Shown: positions 23,510 through 34,892 of the stretch, in pieces
How positions within the stretch are numbered: position 1 is the first letter of the stretch
How the letters are laid out: each line of letters begins with the position of its first letter
From: Litoditis marina
Lineage: Eukaryota > Nematoda > Chromadorea > Rhabditida > Rhabditidae
Assembly (NCBI GenBank): GCA_964036275.1
Contig: OZ038434.1
Span: 30,590,947 to 30,654,946 of the forward strand
Length of the DNA: 64,000 nucleotides
Direction: 5' to 3'
Program-made: the position numbers and the translations under genes
The notes under the pieces: generated by a model
What the model was told of the DNA's origin: nothing
Seen by the model: the letters and a program-made list of their open reading frames with translations, nothing else
The model's database searches: none

Positions 23510-23665
23510 AAGTGGGTGCCAGACTAATAAAACATCCGCCTCTTGTGGGATTCGAACCGGGTCCAAAAGTTTAGGAGGCGTGGGCGCTAACCACTATGCC
23601 AACAAGACCTGTAGCAACGATGTTAAGAAATCGTGGTCTCACACACTACACAGCGACAACTATAA
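23510..23665 (-). mobile_element. Divergent tRNA-derived SINE-like element
   Basis: Minus copy of a second subfamily. Tail GTGGGTGCCAGACTAATA, B box complement GATTCGAACCGGG, A box complement GGCGCTAACCACTATGCC. Confidence 0.65.
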
Positions 23666-24174
23666 GGACTACTTGGTAGATGATAGGGCCATCCTCCGAC
23701 AAAAACAACCGTCTGTCGTCATCTGAAGTACGTAGATGCAGAGGCCAAAACGTTGCGAAAACTTTATACATAATCAATAATAAACTTCATAGATGGTGTT
23801 CATCAGTTCATTCAATCAATCAAGTATTAACTTTATTCTATACTCTAATTCTTTAACTTTATTCTTTAACTGTATTAACTTTAATTTCATTCGTACCGAA
23901 GCGCCGTGAACGAATACGTAAATATGCTTAATGTAAATATTCTAATTAACTTCATTTCATTCAGCCTAATTCTGTTCATTTAATTACATAAAATATCATT
24001 CTGATCGCAAGTGAGGCGTGTAATAAAAAAATGAGACACAGTTGGAAATAAATAACTCCGAGGATGAGAAATCAAACTGTGAAAATACAATTGTACACGT
24101 ACGAAACGAATAGGCAACAACAGTATAATTCAGTAATTTAACTTTTAGTCTGGTGTATCAATAATCTTCGGAAT

Positions 24175-24390
24175 ATAGTCGTCGCCAACGGAAATGCAGG
24201 AGGGTACTCTATATCTCAATTTCCGCTGTGTACGCACACATGTCTCCATTTCCAACACTTGGTAGTTGTCGACTTTCATAGCGCAGTGGTCTCCGCGTGC
24301 GCAGTGGTCACCGCGTGGCTACAAAACTTTTGGTCGCAGGTTCGATTCCGGGAAGAGACAGCATTTTATGAATTTGGCACGCTTTATACG
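24175..24390 (+). mobile_element. tRNA-derived SINE-like element with duplicated A box
   Basis: Plus copy. The A-box segment GCGCAGTGGTCxCCGCGTG occurs twice in tandem (about 24281-24320), followed by a good B box GGTTCGATTCC. Confidence 0.75.
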
Positions 24391-25414
24391 TGATTCCTTG
24401 TCGTTTTCGAACCCACAGTTGTTTCCCAGTGAGTTTAGGCCAATGTACTATAAAGATGTGGTCGTTTGCTCTGGTATTCATGATAATAGCGCGACCAATC
24501 GGTTTTGTGTCGTGGTGAACAAATGATACGCAGTTAGAAAAAACACTTTTCTGTCGCAAATACAAAAGACCTACGAAAATAAAACTGGACATATGATTCA
24601 TATCGGAGCGTTCACGAATACGTATCTCATTGGTACATTTTTTCACGGTCTTATTTCTTTAAATTTCTCAGGCAGATATTCAGAGGATAAAGAGCGTAAG
24701 AGGGCTATTTTTTAGCACGCCATCTCCTTATTCAAATTTGAAAGAACCAAACCGAACACACTGTACTGTAGCAAAGTCTCGGGACAGGGCCTTTGACCTT
24801 TGAGCTGAACTTTCTGGTCACTACTTCACCCATTGTTGGGTCACCTACACTAGAACGTTGTCAAATATGTGGCCAGAATGTGATCAGGTCCTCGATAAGG
24901 TTCTTGCATTTCTGTAGCGGTGCATCATCTTTCACCACAAAATGTTCCAGATTCTTGCAGAAAAATCAATCATTCATGTGTACTGTGTACACATTTTTGT
25001 AGTTTTCGCATGTAATCAGTAATTCACACTTTCCGGTTGTGAAGATTGTTTACAACATTTACGGTTGAATGAAAGTAACCTTTCACATTCATTAAAATAT
25101 TGCACAGAAGCGTGCAAAGATGGGTCGTATGGTGCATTCCTTTACAAATTTCTCGAATAATGTTGAGATGACTAATTTCGGATGATTTTCTTGGTCAAAA
25201 GACGAAGTTTACTTCCGTTCGAGTGCGATGAAACTATAAACAAAAAGCCAAATGACCAAAATAATACTGTAAATATCGCTACCGATTTCTTCTGACAAGC
25301 TTGGAACGTCATTGTGCTCACCACAATGTTGGTCCCTGCTCCGAACTAGTAATGTAGAGATAATTGCAATCCCGAATCAAATGAGACAACAAATTAGTTA
25401 AGTTGGATCTGTGA

Positions 25415-25549
25415 AGGTATACTAGAAGTAAATTTAAGTCACTTTAGGTAAGCATTCTAATGAGGCATCGTGCACTTTATCATTGCACGTTCCTGAGTTC
25501 TGATGTGTTGAACATGTTTCACGTGACTCTGCAATTGACCAACAGTACG
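25415..25549. mobile_element. CACGTGA foldback family copy
   Basis: Ends GTATACTAGAAGTAAAT and ATTGACCAACAGTACG. Its GAGTTCTGATGTG segment serves as the empty-site reference for the nested insertion at 30786. Confidence 0.8.
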
Positions 25550-25959
25550 ATTTGGTCTGAAACTGGGGTAGGTAGCGTTGCCGTGTTAGCATACCCTACC
25601 TTTGATCGAACCCTAGTTTTTGTGACAGTGACAAAATTCCTGAGATAAAGAATCACTCGATCTTTCATCGTGTTTTTGAAGTCTTGTCTGGTAGCGTTAC
25701 TTTTCTGAAAGCGGTTCTTGAATCTAATTTTGGAATTGACATTCTCTCCAGCCACCCACAATATAGAACTCTACAACGGACCACTAGACCGCTTCAATTA
25801 GTCAAACGTCATTTTGGCTCATTTGGGTAATTCGAGCATTTACCCAACTTAAATTCCATAAGTCAATAAACCAGAAGGTTCATTCATGACGTCAACGTTT
25901 GTACTCCATGAACTGCGTTCATATTCTCTTCAGAACAACCGTTGACAGTTACCAACAGA

Positions 25960-26121
25960 GTACGTATGCTAGAAGATCCCGGCACCTTCATACCATCCTG
26001 CGTCTCCTCAGAAATACGCTATTTCTCTGCACTTACATCCCGCCGGGATGTAAGAGACGAGAAATAGTGAGGCAGAGCGAGAGACGCAGGATGGGATGAA
26101 GGTGCCGGGATCTTCTAGCAT
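25960..26121. mobile_element. Foldback element, GTACGTATGCTAGAAGATC family, right tip lost
   Basis: Third copy; the right arm stops at CTAGCATG, so the last bases are missing. Confidence 0.8.
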
Positions 26122-26329
26122 GAAGCAAACAGACAGTATTTGGTCTATAAAATTGATTTTCAGCCTGAACATTCGACAGATGTGGCGTTATATCATCTCA
26201 TGAAGTGAAGATGTTGAACAATCATTTAGTGAAGATGTTGAACAATCGCGTAAGGTTCTGAACAATCATTGGACGACAATCTCACAGGTACCAATGAGAG
26301 AGTTTCCGTGAAATCTCCCAGATTTTGGG

Positions 26330-26552
26330 ATGACTACTATGACTCTTAAAACATGGTATATACTCGCCATTTACCCTATAAATACAGCAAAGGGTTCTAT
26401 TGATTGAGCGATACGCGGCGAGCGGTCGTCGATTAGGTGCCAGCAGTTGAGAGAGTGTGTAGATCAATGATACGCAGACCGGCTGGCCCTTCGCCAACTC
26501 TCACCCATTACAAAGTCGATGATACGGTGTACACAACGGTTTGACAAATTTT
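26330..26552. repeat. Dispersed repeat shared with 7955-8165
   Basis: Inverse copy: TGTGTAGATCAATGATACGC, ACAAAGTCGATGATACGG and ACAACGGTTTGACAAAT. Confidence 0.65.
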
Positions 26553-26670
26553 ATATCTCACGAACTTCGGATGAGATTGCACAACCTTGGAAGATTACGA
26601 GTAGCTCTTGAGGTATTTCATGAGAAACTCACATTAACTTCACATGAGGTTGAATGGATTGGTACACCTG
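26553..26670. mobile_element. CTCATGAG foldback family copy, truncated left
   Basis: Contains AGTAGCTCTTGAGG, TTCATGAGAAACTC and right edge GGATTGGTACACC. Confidence 0.6.
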
Positions 26671-26671
26671 A

Positions 26672-26839
26672 GTACGTATGTTAGAATAACCCGACACCTT
26701 CACCCCATCCTGCGTCTCTCGCTCTGCCTTACTATTTCGCGTCACTCGTATCCCGGCGGGATGTAAGAGCAGAGAAACAGCGTATGCTTGAGGAGACGCA
26801 GGATGGGATTAAAATGCCGGGATCTTCTAGCATACGTAC
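26672..26839. mobile_element. Foldback element, GTACGTATGCTAGAAGATC family
   Basis: Fourth copy, with substitutions in the left arm (TATGTTAGAATAAC). Confidence 0.8.
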
Positions 26840-27544
26840 TCTGGTGCTTTTGCTGAAACATTTCTGGCGCTAGTCCTCCTCTCTACACATTAGCTATACT
26901 GTGGATAACAGTATAAATCTCACCTGGTTACTGTAGGTATCAACGCATGGATGGAGCAGAGTATACCTGGAAAATTCGCTCACGTTGGATAGTTTTTTCC
27001 TGACCTAATAAACCAGTTATCATGACCAAATAACAAAACTTTTTTTAAACTTTTTTACCACCTTTTCTCAATATACATTTGAGATTTCGAGACGCATACA
27101 GTATACTCTTCGGGTAGTCGTTTACGGAGCTGAAAACAGTTTCGACCATTTATAGTAAAAAAGGGGCCCCCACGGAATTCAAATTCAATTGAGTGTGGGA
27201 GTCGGAAAACGGTATCCGACCCTTCGTAGTGTGATAGTCTACATTTCGAAGATGGTTTTACGAAGATAACTTGACTTTATTGAGAAAAGTTACGATCGTT
27301 TGTAGCAAAAATGGCCGAAAATCGTCCTGAGTAACAATAAATATCAACGTTACGATTACGAGATACTATTTGTGAATTGCAAAAGCATACTGTGATCTGT
27401 GAATTTCACTGTAATTGTCTGCAAGGATCAGACTATTTGACGTCATTTGTTTGCATTTTGTGGGCGGCGCCCATACGTATTCCCAGGTAGAGCCACGCCC
27501 CCTTTTTCCCACGTCGACTCCGCCCCCTGGCCTCTCTATTTGAA

Positions 27545-30500
27545 ATGAGCTCGCAACATACGTATCTAGTACTATTCTTCGCCTCTATACTCGTGATACA
27601 GTATGTAGCCGCACAGAGGTAAATTCACTTCATTTGAATACCGTGGGCACATGGGTTACTGTAGCGGAGAGTTTTGCTGTGTGTATGTGAAACTAGTGCT
27701 TCGAATGAACAAATTAAGATTGTACAGGGTATAAGTTACTGTGTATAAAACTTTTGCTGTGTGTTTCGTGCTGCAATGCAGTAACTCTTCTGCTTCTATA
27801 CTGCTGTGGTAGCAATCTCTACAAAATCTCATGAGATACCTCATGAGCAATATCTTATGAACTTCTCATGAGAATTCATTCACTGACATGTCACAACATC
27901 GGAAGCTTAAAAGTAGCTGATGTTGTGCTCGTTAGATCGTGAGAGACTTTTATGAGCTTCTCATGAGAAATGGAGGGATTGCTACGTAGCCCTGTGTAAA
28001 TATTTTTTACCTATCGTAGTTTTATTCCTTGTCTCAATATCGTATAAAAAAACTTAACTAAACTATAAATAAGTTTTTCTACTAATTTTCGTGAAAAGTG
28101 GTCCTCTTTCCAGAAATAAGTATGCAAAGAATGGCCTGAGAGCACGCTATTTGGTCCTAAACTCACGTCAAGTTTACGGGCCAATAATAACGTTTTTTTT
28201 GGAGGAGGAAAAAACTTTAATATAGTAAACTAATAACTTTTCTGAGAAGAAACACTTTTTATTTAGAATGGAGAACAACAAAACATTTCCTATTATCGGA
28301 TGTTGCTCTTCCTGGTAGTCTTTAATTAAAGGACTGCATTCAATCAAGGCCTAGAAACAATTTCAGGAAATAGAAACACGTTGTGTTGACATATTTACAC
28401 TAGTAAACAGCAGTACAATTCTGATTTCTCTCTCTCTCCTATATCTTCTACAACATTCACAAGCCTCCCTTTTTACACTGATCACTGTTGTTTTTCTCAG
28501 TGAGCGATTGAGCTTGTCACGTTGAACTTGTGACCATGTTGTTATTCAATCGTACTGTCACGTGGAACATGTTAACACATCAGAACTCGAAAACGTGTGT
28601 TGACAACTTTACGTGACTATTCAACTTACTTCTAGTATAAGTAGCTCCTCTCACGTTGTGGGAACTTACGGCTCTTGCAGTACAACCTGGAACTCTGCAG
28701 TTTCATGTGTTAGATTGTATTTGTAGTTTGATCCCGCTGCGGTCCATTAGTGATCCGGTGAAACGGTAGATCAAACTATGAGTACGGTACCTACGGTATC
28801 TCCGGACCACCCACCTAGATTACGTTGTTTACCCTTTTGCAGTTTTTTGGTTTATTCGAGCAGAAGATTTCATATATTTTCCTTTCTCTTTAATTAACTA
28901 TGACGTCACGAGGCGGAATAGTTTTCCTAATGAGAGAATGCCCACATATTCTATTGTCATGCGCAAACTCATTTACTCATCATCCTTCCAACCATGATAA
29001 TAACTAGTAAAATGGGGTAAATGAGTTTCATTATCAATTAACTATTTCTGACAACTGAGTAAATTGAGTACGTTGCTACTGCGAAATTGAATCATCGAAT
29101 TAAGCCAAGTTTCGGGGATGAAATTAAAGAAGACGGAAGGAGTGGGATCTCCTGTACGATTTTTTCGAACAAAATTGGAGAAAACATAAAAGTGGAAATG
29201 TGCACATTAAAACATTAAATTTGAAAAGAACTTCAAAATTGAAGTTCTCATACGCGCAAACTAAAACCATGGTGCACCAACTCTAGAATTCGGTATAGAA
29301 AGTCATTTTACAATATTTCACACAGTTCAACTGACCTTATCACTACCGTGATGAGTGAAAAATTAACTAGAAAATCGAAACAAAAACCACGTATGTTGAA
29401 TACTAAACTACATACATTTTGAGCTCTAATTCAGAGAACACAAACTAACTTCCCGGAATTACGTGATTTCTCAAAAGTGGCCAAATCATATGAGAAACGC
29501 GCTTCTAATGGACAAATTACGAATTATCGTAACAAAGAATGACGAGTTGCGGAACTTTTTCCTTTTTGGCACCTTAGACATTAACAAAGAGGAAGTTAAA
29601 CGTACTTGTGCCTTGTCCCGTTGAAGAGAAACGTGTTATTTTTGGTTCTTAACGTTTCTTCACGTGACCTTATAATTCATCACTTTTAACATAAACAGAT
29701 ACATCCAACCTGATGACCGTGACGGTGTTCATTATCCTTTTGAGCCGCTCGTTATTCCTATTGCTCACGTAAAACTCACGTTCTCTCACTTTTTGAGTAC
29801 CAAACTTCTACGTGAATTTCATCTCCAGTCTTGGTTAAACACAGCTTGATTCTCTGAATCTCAACTTGACAAGGTTCAAAAAGTGCACATTCAGACGTAG
29901 ATCGGAAATTTGCTTGAACCTTGGAATGTCCACCTACGAACCGGAAACCATAATGTTTCCTGCTTGCACTCTGATACTATTTTTAGTCCTTTAAATCTAG
30001 ACAGCTGATAGAGAGGTGAACTCTTGGAGAGAGAGAGAGAGAGCGAGAGAGGAAGACAGAGAGAGAGAGAGAGAGAGAGAGAAAGAGTGAGAGAGCGGAA
30101 TAAGTGAGATAAACAGACAAGTGGTTCTTCATTGGATAAGAAAATTGAATGCAACAAGTGAAATTCAGACAATTTTTCAATTTTTAATTTTTCTCATTTC
30201 AGCTCAGACATGGAGTACGAGCGACGGGTGCGAGCGCCGGTGCCGAAATTCATTCGATTCGGTCGAGGGGGCGGAGCTAAATTTATACGTTTCGGAAGGA
30301 GTGGTGTTAATACTTGGGTGAGTTATCTCAAGAAACAAGATAAAAAGTGGTGTTTCATAGGTTTTTAAAACTCATTCCTGTCATGTGTACTTTTTATTAT
30401 TATACATCTTCTATCTATCTTTTTCTTCTCTCCCTCCGTTTCTCCCTGCCTCTTTCCCTCTCTCTCTTCTCTCTTTTCTTCTCCCTCCAACTCCGTCCAT

Positions 30501-31624
30501 ACTAAACATATATTCCGCTCGGACTACCAAGTAACATAATTAATGACGACACTTCAACGTTCAACGAAAGATCCGAAAAAAGCCACTTAGAATTCCGAAT
30601 CCCCCTCAATCTAGTGTAGTTTGGTCTCAAACTACAAATTTCTACCAAAAAACGAGATCAAACTACGATCTTTGATGAAAACGAACCGTATATACAATAT
30701 ACTAGAAGTCAATTGAACAGTCACGTGTAGTTAGCATTCTAATGAGGAATCGTGCAATTTGTCATTGCACGTTTCTGAGTTCTGAGTACGTATGCTAGAA
30801 GATCTCGGCCCATCATCCAATCCTGCGTCTCTCGCTCTGCCTCACTATTTCTCGTCTCTGACATCCCGGCGGGATGTAAGAGCAGAGAAATAGCATACGT
30901 TTGAGGAGACGCAGGATGGTATGAAGGTGCCGGGATCTTCTAGCATACGTACTCTGATGTGTTTAACATGTTCACGTGACTGTGCAATCGACTAGTAGTA
31001 TAGTTCAACCACGTGAATATTTCACTCAAAACTTTGATCAACACCCACGAAACCCCATTAAAATCCAAAGTTTCACCTGTTTTGTAAATAGTTCTGCATA
31101 CAAATAATTAGCAATGTTTAGTATACAGCTGTCCGCCTACTTTATACATCTTTATAAAGTTCACTTATAATAAGAAGTAACCATGCCGCTCGGGTTGAAG
31201 AATATAAATATTTCATAATGTAGGTTAGTATATTTAATGTAGGTATGATGCATTTATTTTCTATAATTTACATTATGTTTATAATACTTTATACCAATAA
31301 TAGTTTATGATTGAACTGAATTCACTTTCGAGAAAGAGGTCAATACTGTCTACTGACTCATGTTTTTTTGACCTACTTTGGGTCCAAATTTTCAAGGTTG
31401 AGCAAATTTCGACATTTTAGGCCAGAATGGAAACCTAATCGCCTGGAACAATCGAGACTCGAGAGAGCAAATAGTACTTTAAATTTAATTAAATGAAGTT
31501 ATTTGACGGGGGTACGAATGTGAAAATAGATGGTAAACAAGCTGAAAATAGAATTTTCTCTTTCTTTCTCTACATATTTTCACCCTCTGACCTACTCTCT
31601 CTTTCCTTGATGCCACCCCTTCCC

Positions 31625-31683
<59 letters not shown>

Positions 31684-32281
31684 GCTATCTCTCTCTCTCT
31701 CTTTCTATCTCTCTTTCTATCTCTCTCTTTCTCTCTAGCTATCTTTTTCTCTCCCTCTAGCTATCTCTCTCTCTCTTTCTATCTCTCTCTCTTTCTCTCT
31801 ATCTATCTCTCTCTTCTTCTCCCTCTCCCTCTCCCTTCTCCTTCTCTCTCATAGGTTCCTATCTCTCAATACTTGTCATTCTATTTTTGATGTGTTCAAC
31901 CAACCGCTAAGGCCCACTCGTCTGCGCATTACCTCATTTCATTAGAAGATGGGTGAAAATGAGGGAAAAGCATATGATGCGAAAGAATGAGGGGGAAGAG
32001 AGAGAAAGAGAGAGAGAGAGGGAGAGAAAGAAAGAAAGAGAAAGAGAAAGAGAAACAACGAGCAAGACAGGGGAAGCAGATTCACACAGATAGTGTGAAT
32101 AAGGAGGGACAGACATGAAGAGAGGCGAAGAAAGAGAGAAAGAGAGAGCGAGACATAGGGAGGTACTGTGTTTCTAACTTCTGCTGTGTTTCAGGATGAT
32201 TCCGTTTTGGACCAGTTGAATGATGAGGAATTCGTGCGACAAGTGAAGCGAGCGGGAGCAAAGTTCATCCGATTCGGATAA
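27545..32281 (+). CDS. flp-5: FMRFamide-like neuropeptide precursor FLP-5
   Basis: Exons 27545-27618, 30203-30317 and 32195-32281 (TAA) give a 91-residue prepropeptide. Exon 1 is a signal peptide: hydrophobic core LVLFFASILVIQYVAA. The mature region carries three copies of the KFIRFG signature: APVPKFIRFG-R, GGGAKFIRFG-R and, at the very end, KR-AGAKFIRFG followed at once by the stop. Each Gly gives the C-terminal amide; the last copy needs no basic site after it. Cleavage sites are single Arg after copies 1 and 2 and Lys-Arg before copy 3. Between copies 2 and 3 is an acidic spacer (DDSVLDQLNDEE). The three-peptide layout and the GAKFIRF core match flp-5 as I know it from C. elegans; the first peptide looks longer here. 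Introns are 2.6 and 1.9 kb and hold repeats and CT tracts. Secreted, and expected to act through neuropeptide GPCRs. Confidence 0.95.
27803..27993. mobile_element. CTCATGAG foldback family copy
   Basis: Left edge GCTGTGGTAGCAATC, right edge GGATTGCTACGTAGCC, CTCATGAG in both arms. In flp-5 intron 1. Confidence 0.8.
28548..28640. mobile_element. CACGTGA foldback family copy, shortened
   Basis: Reverse copy in flp-5 intron 1, lacking part of the middle; right end CTTACTTCTAGTATAA. Confidence 0.65.
30025..30110. repeat. GA microsatellite in flp-5 intron 1
   Basis: (GA)n about 80 bp, ending roughly 90 bp before exon 30203-30317. Confidence 0.9.
30699..31002. mobile_element. CACGTGA foldback family copy, interrupted
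   Basis: Left end ATACTAGAAGTCAATTGAAC and right end CACGTGACTGTGCAATCGAC then AGTATAG. Interrupted by the foldback element at 30786-30952. In flp-5 intron 2. Confidence 0.8.
30786..30952. mobile_element. Foldback element inserted in another repeat, with target duplication
   Basis: Fifth copy, flanked by TCTGA on both sides (30781-30785 and 30953-30957). It splits a copy of the CACGTGA foldback family whose unbroken form reads GAGTTCTGATGTG at about 25494-25506. Confidence 0.9.
31555..31850. repeat. CT microsatellite in flp-5 intron 2
   Basis: A pure (CT)n core at about 31625-31685, then CT/TA mixed. A GA tract at 31990-32060 faces it. Confidence 0.9.
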
Positions 32282-32744
32282 CCGATCGATGTATCAATCA
32301 ATACCTATCGATTGTTCTCCTTCGTCGATGTATTTTGATGTTTGATCTCTCGTGTGTAGTGTGATCTCTCAACCTTGTTTCAACAGTGCCAAAGACAATG
32401 AAATTATGTCATGTTGCTTCACGCATGTTTTCTGACTGGAAAAGAGTGATAAACATTGTAAAACCTATTTTGAAAGTGCTCAGATACTGAATGTTCTGGC
32501 GGGAAGATATAGTTTTACTGAAGACAGAGCGAATCAACTATTTATTTATTAAAAAAACTTTATTCAATTATTTCAAATATAGTTGATCTACATGGTAGCC
32601 AAAACTCTCTAATCGGGAACTTAAACTTAAACGTAAAGGACAATTGCGTTTGTATTCGTACAGTCTAGCGCTAATGGTGCTGTTTTGTGAAAAGTATATT
32701 CAGCCAGTGTTGCAGTCCTTTAAGTTTCTGTGCGATTGGCGAAG

Positions 32745-32948
32745 AGATTATAGTTCGTTTCACCAATCAATGTCCTTCTACAGTAATCTGTAAAATATTC
32801 AGACGGCTATTTCTAATCAATAAATTATTATTTTGATCTCAAACTTTCAGAGTTTGTAGGAGTGAAGGTAGAAAACACAATAGCAAAGTGAGAACCTGGA
32901 AGTTCGCGCAGATTACTGTAGAGGGTTATAAGTGCGTGAAACAGACTA
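32745..32948. mobile_element. TTCCACCCA/GGTGAAACA foldback family copy
   Basis: Left end TAGTTCGTTTCACCAATC, TGTCCTTCTACAGTAAT; right end ACTGTAGAGGGTTATAAG then GAAACAGACTATAA. Confidence 0.7.
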
Positions 32949-33969
32949 TAATAAGGTCCGCTTTTTCCCAATACGGTGTATGTGGTTCTATCCCGATGTG
33001 CTTGTAGTTTGATCGCCTTATAAATTCTCGGGAATATCGAGATCAAACTACAACGAATATGGGATCACACCCTATAAACCTGTCTCATTGCATAGACTCT
33101 GAGTTCTATTTTTGTCACACTTTTAATAGTATTTACATGTCTATTGCGCATTCTGAGTCAGTATTATGTATGTCTGCGTAATTCCAGTCTACCTCTGAAC
33201 TTGCGAACGCCAGAAGATGTTTTATTCATATAATGCACTCCAATATGAATATTTCGAGTTAATTCACGTGTGCATAATTTCACTCACCCCGGAAACGTTT
33301 AGTTAGATTGGAAAAGTACATGTCATTGGTAAAACTCGAGAGAAAAAAAAACTAACAATGTAGTCCTCGTCATTGCAAAGTAGATTACTACAGTATGCAT
33401 TGGAGACTTGTGAACAGTTTCTTAACATTCAAATTCTTGCAGAGCAACAAACTTGGAATCGATCAGTTTGATTGGTCGTTTCAAACTTGGCAACGTGCAG
33501 TACATCGGTATATCGAGTAAAACACGTCAACAATATAGTCCTCGTCATAGCGACGTCGACCCACGTCGACACGTTTTGACAGTTTTGAAGACTCGTAAAC
33601 AATTTCTATCGGAAACCCCTTCAAGCACTGTTTTCATTCATTCGAAAGCTCATGTACGAATGGAACAGACTATAAAACATAATTTTCACATCACCAGGGA
33701 AATCGTTTTACAAGAAAGTCGGTTACGAATTATAAAAACGAATAATTTATCGACATTTAAATAAATTCATGAAAGTTAGACTTTCTTCTTCTGATGTCGC
33801 TTCGCGAGTAGTTCACATACAAATAGTGATGAGCAGAATACGCCTGGAAAATATTATTTAAACAAAACTTTATTCAAAGAAAAGCATTCAAAGTTTTCAA
33901 TATATTCTAAAAATTATTCACGTAGAATTTACGAAACACTCCTGAGACCGTATCGAATGTAATTTCACT

Positions 33970-34113
33970 AGATAGTGCTCAACCTGCGTCTCTTAAAACA
34001 CGCACTATTCCCTCGCTCTTGTATTCGGCAGACAGACAAGTTTTGCGAAATAGTATATGAAAAGAGAGACGCAGAATGGGCTCTAAGCGTCGGGATACTC
34101 GTGTATACGTAAT
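33970..34113. mobile_element. Decayed relative of the GTACGTATGCTAGAAGATC foldback
   Basis: Shares CTGCGTCTC, CTATTCCCTCGCTCTT and AGAGACGCAGAATGG, and the right tip GTGTATACGTAATC; the arms no longer pair well. Confidence 0.55.
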
Positions 34114-34621
34114 CCGGAAACCAAAGTTCCTCATTTAAAAATATTGTTGAACCTAAGTTGCGGCAAAATGAACCTCGAATTCAAGGTCAAAGATCATTTA
34201 GTCATCCCTTCGAATAAAAATAAATCTCATAGTTATTTGTATGGACAGTACAACCTCTTCAATCCGACGCTTTTTCACATCATATTGTATCTACTACAAA
34301 CGTACAGCTGAGGTGATAAAAACGCATACGACCAAAGTACAAAGTACAATCCTGCAAACCACCTGTATACGGTGAAATTCGTATGACATGGCGTGTATCA
34401 CGATCAAACTACAACTCTTTTCCACAGCAGAAACTGGTGACAGTTAATTGGGTGGACGGGCACTATGAGCCATTACTCAATTTGTCATTCATTTGGATTA
34501 CCTAATGCATTACTGGAATGAAGGGTATGTTATATAGGGGGAAATGATTGAAAATTCAGGCTGTACACTGACAACTGACCTTTTTCTATGAACATAATGG
34601 GGTAATAAGCGGAAAACATGT

Positions 34622-34820
34622 TGTCTCGTTCTTTGAATCATCTTTCTCTTCCCTCTTTCTCTCTCTTTCTCTTCGCTTCTCTCTCTCTCTTTCCATTCCC
34701 CTCTCTCTCCCTCGCTCTCTACCACTGTCTCCCTAATATCTCTCCTCTCGCTTTCTCTCTCACCTTCATCTTTCTCTCTCTCTCCTTCTGTCTCCCCTCT
34801 TCCTCTCTCTCTCCCGCTAT
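34622..34820. repeat. CT-rich tract
   Basis: Impure (CT)n downstream of the DPM2-like gene, up to about 70 bp from its stop. Confidence 0.85.
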
Positions 34821-34892
34821 AAAATGTCACCATAAACCAATTAGGTTCAATGGCAATCGGTAGTACTGGCGAAGTGCACTTGCTTTCATTAA

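Larger units (their letters stand above)
18610..27544. other. Gene-poor interval packed with dispersed repeats
   Basis: About 8.9 kb between the carbonic anhydrase exons and flp-5. It holds the SINE-like copies at 20852, 23510 and 24175, three foldback elements with GTACGTATGC tips, several CACGTGA and CTCATGAG copies, and a GC-rich spot at 20622-20660. The first exon of the carbonic anhydrase should be here. The last several hundred bases before 27545 should hold the flp-5 promoter; I cannot assign specific sites. Confidence 0.6.
32282..34892. other. Intergenic interval between flp-5 and the DPM2-like gene
   Basis: Contains the flp-5 3' region, one TTCCACCCA foldback (32745), a diverged direct repeat (ACAATGTAGTCCTCGTCAT at about 33355 and a similar stretch near 33527), a decayed foldback at 33970 and a CT tract. 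A 103-codon open frame at 33453-33764 has no splice signals or recognisable motif. Confidence 0.5.

Noticed and set aside
33453..33764. Single-exon gene of 103 codons
   Set aside because: No recognisable motif or upstream signal, biased composition of random AT-rich DNA, and overlap with a diverged direct repeat.
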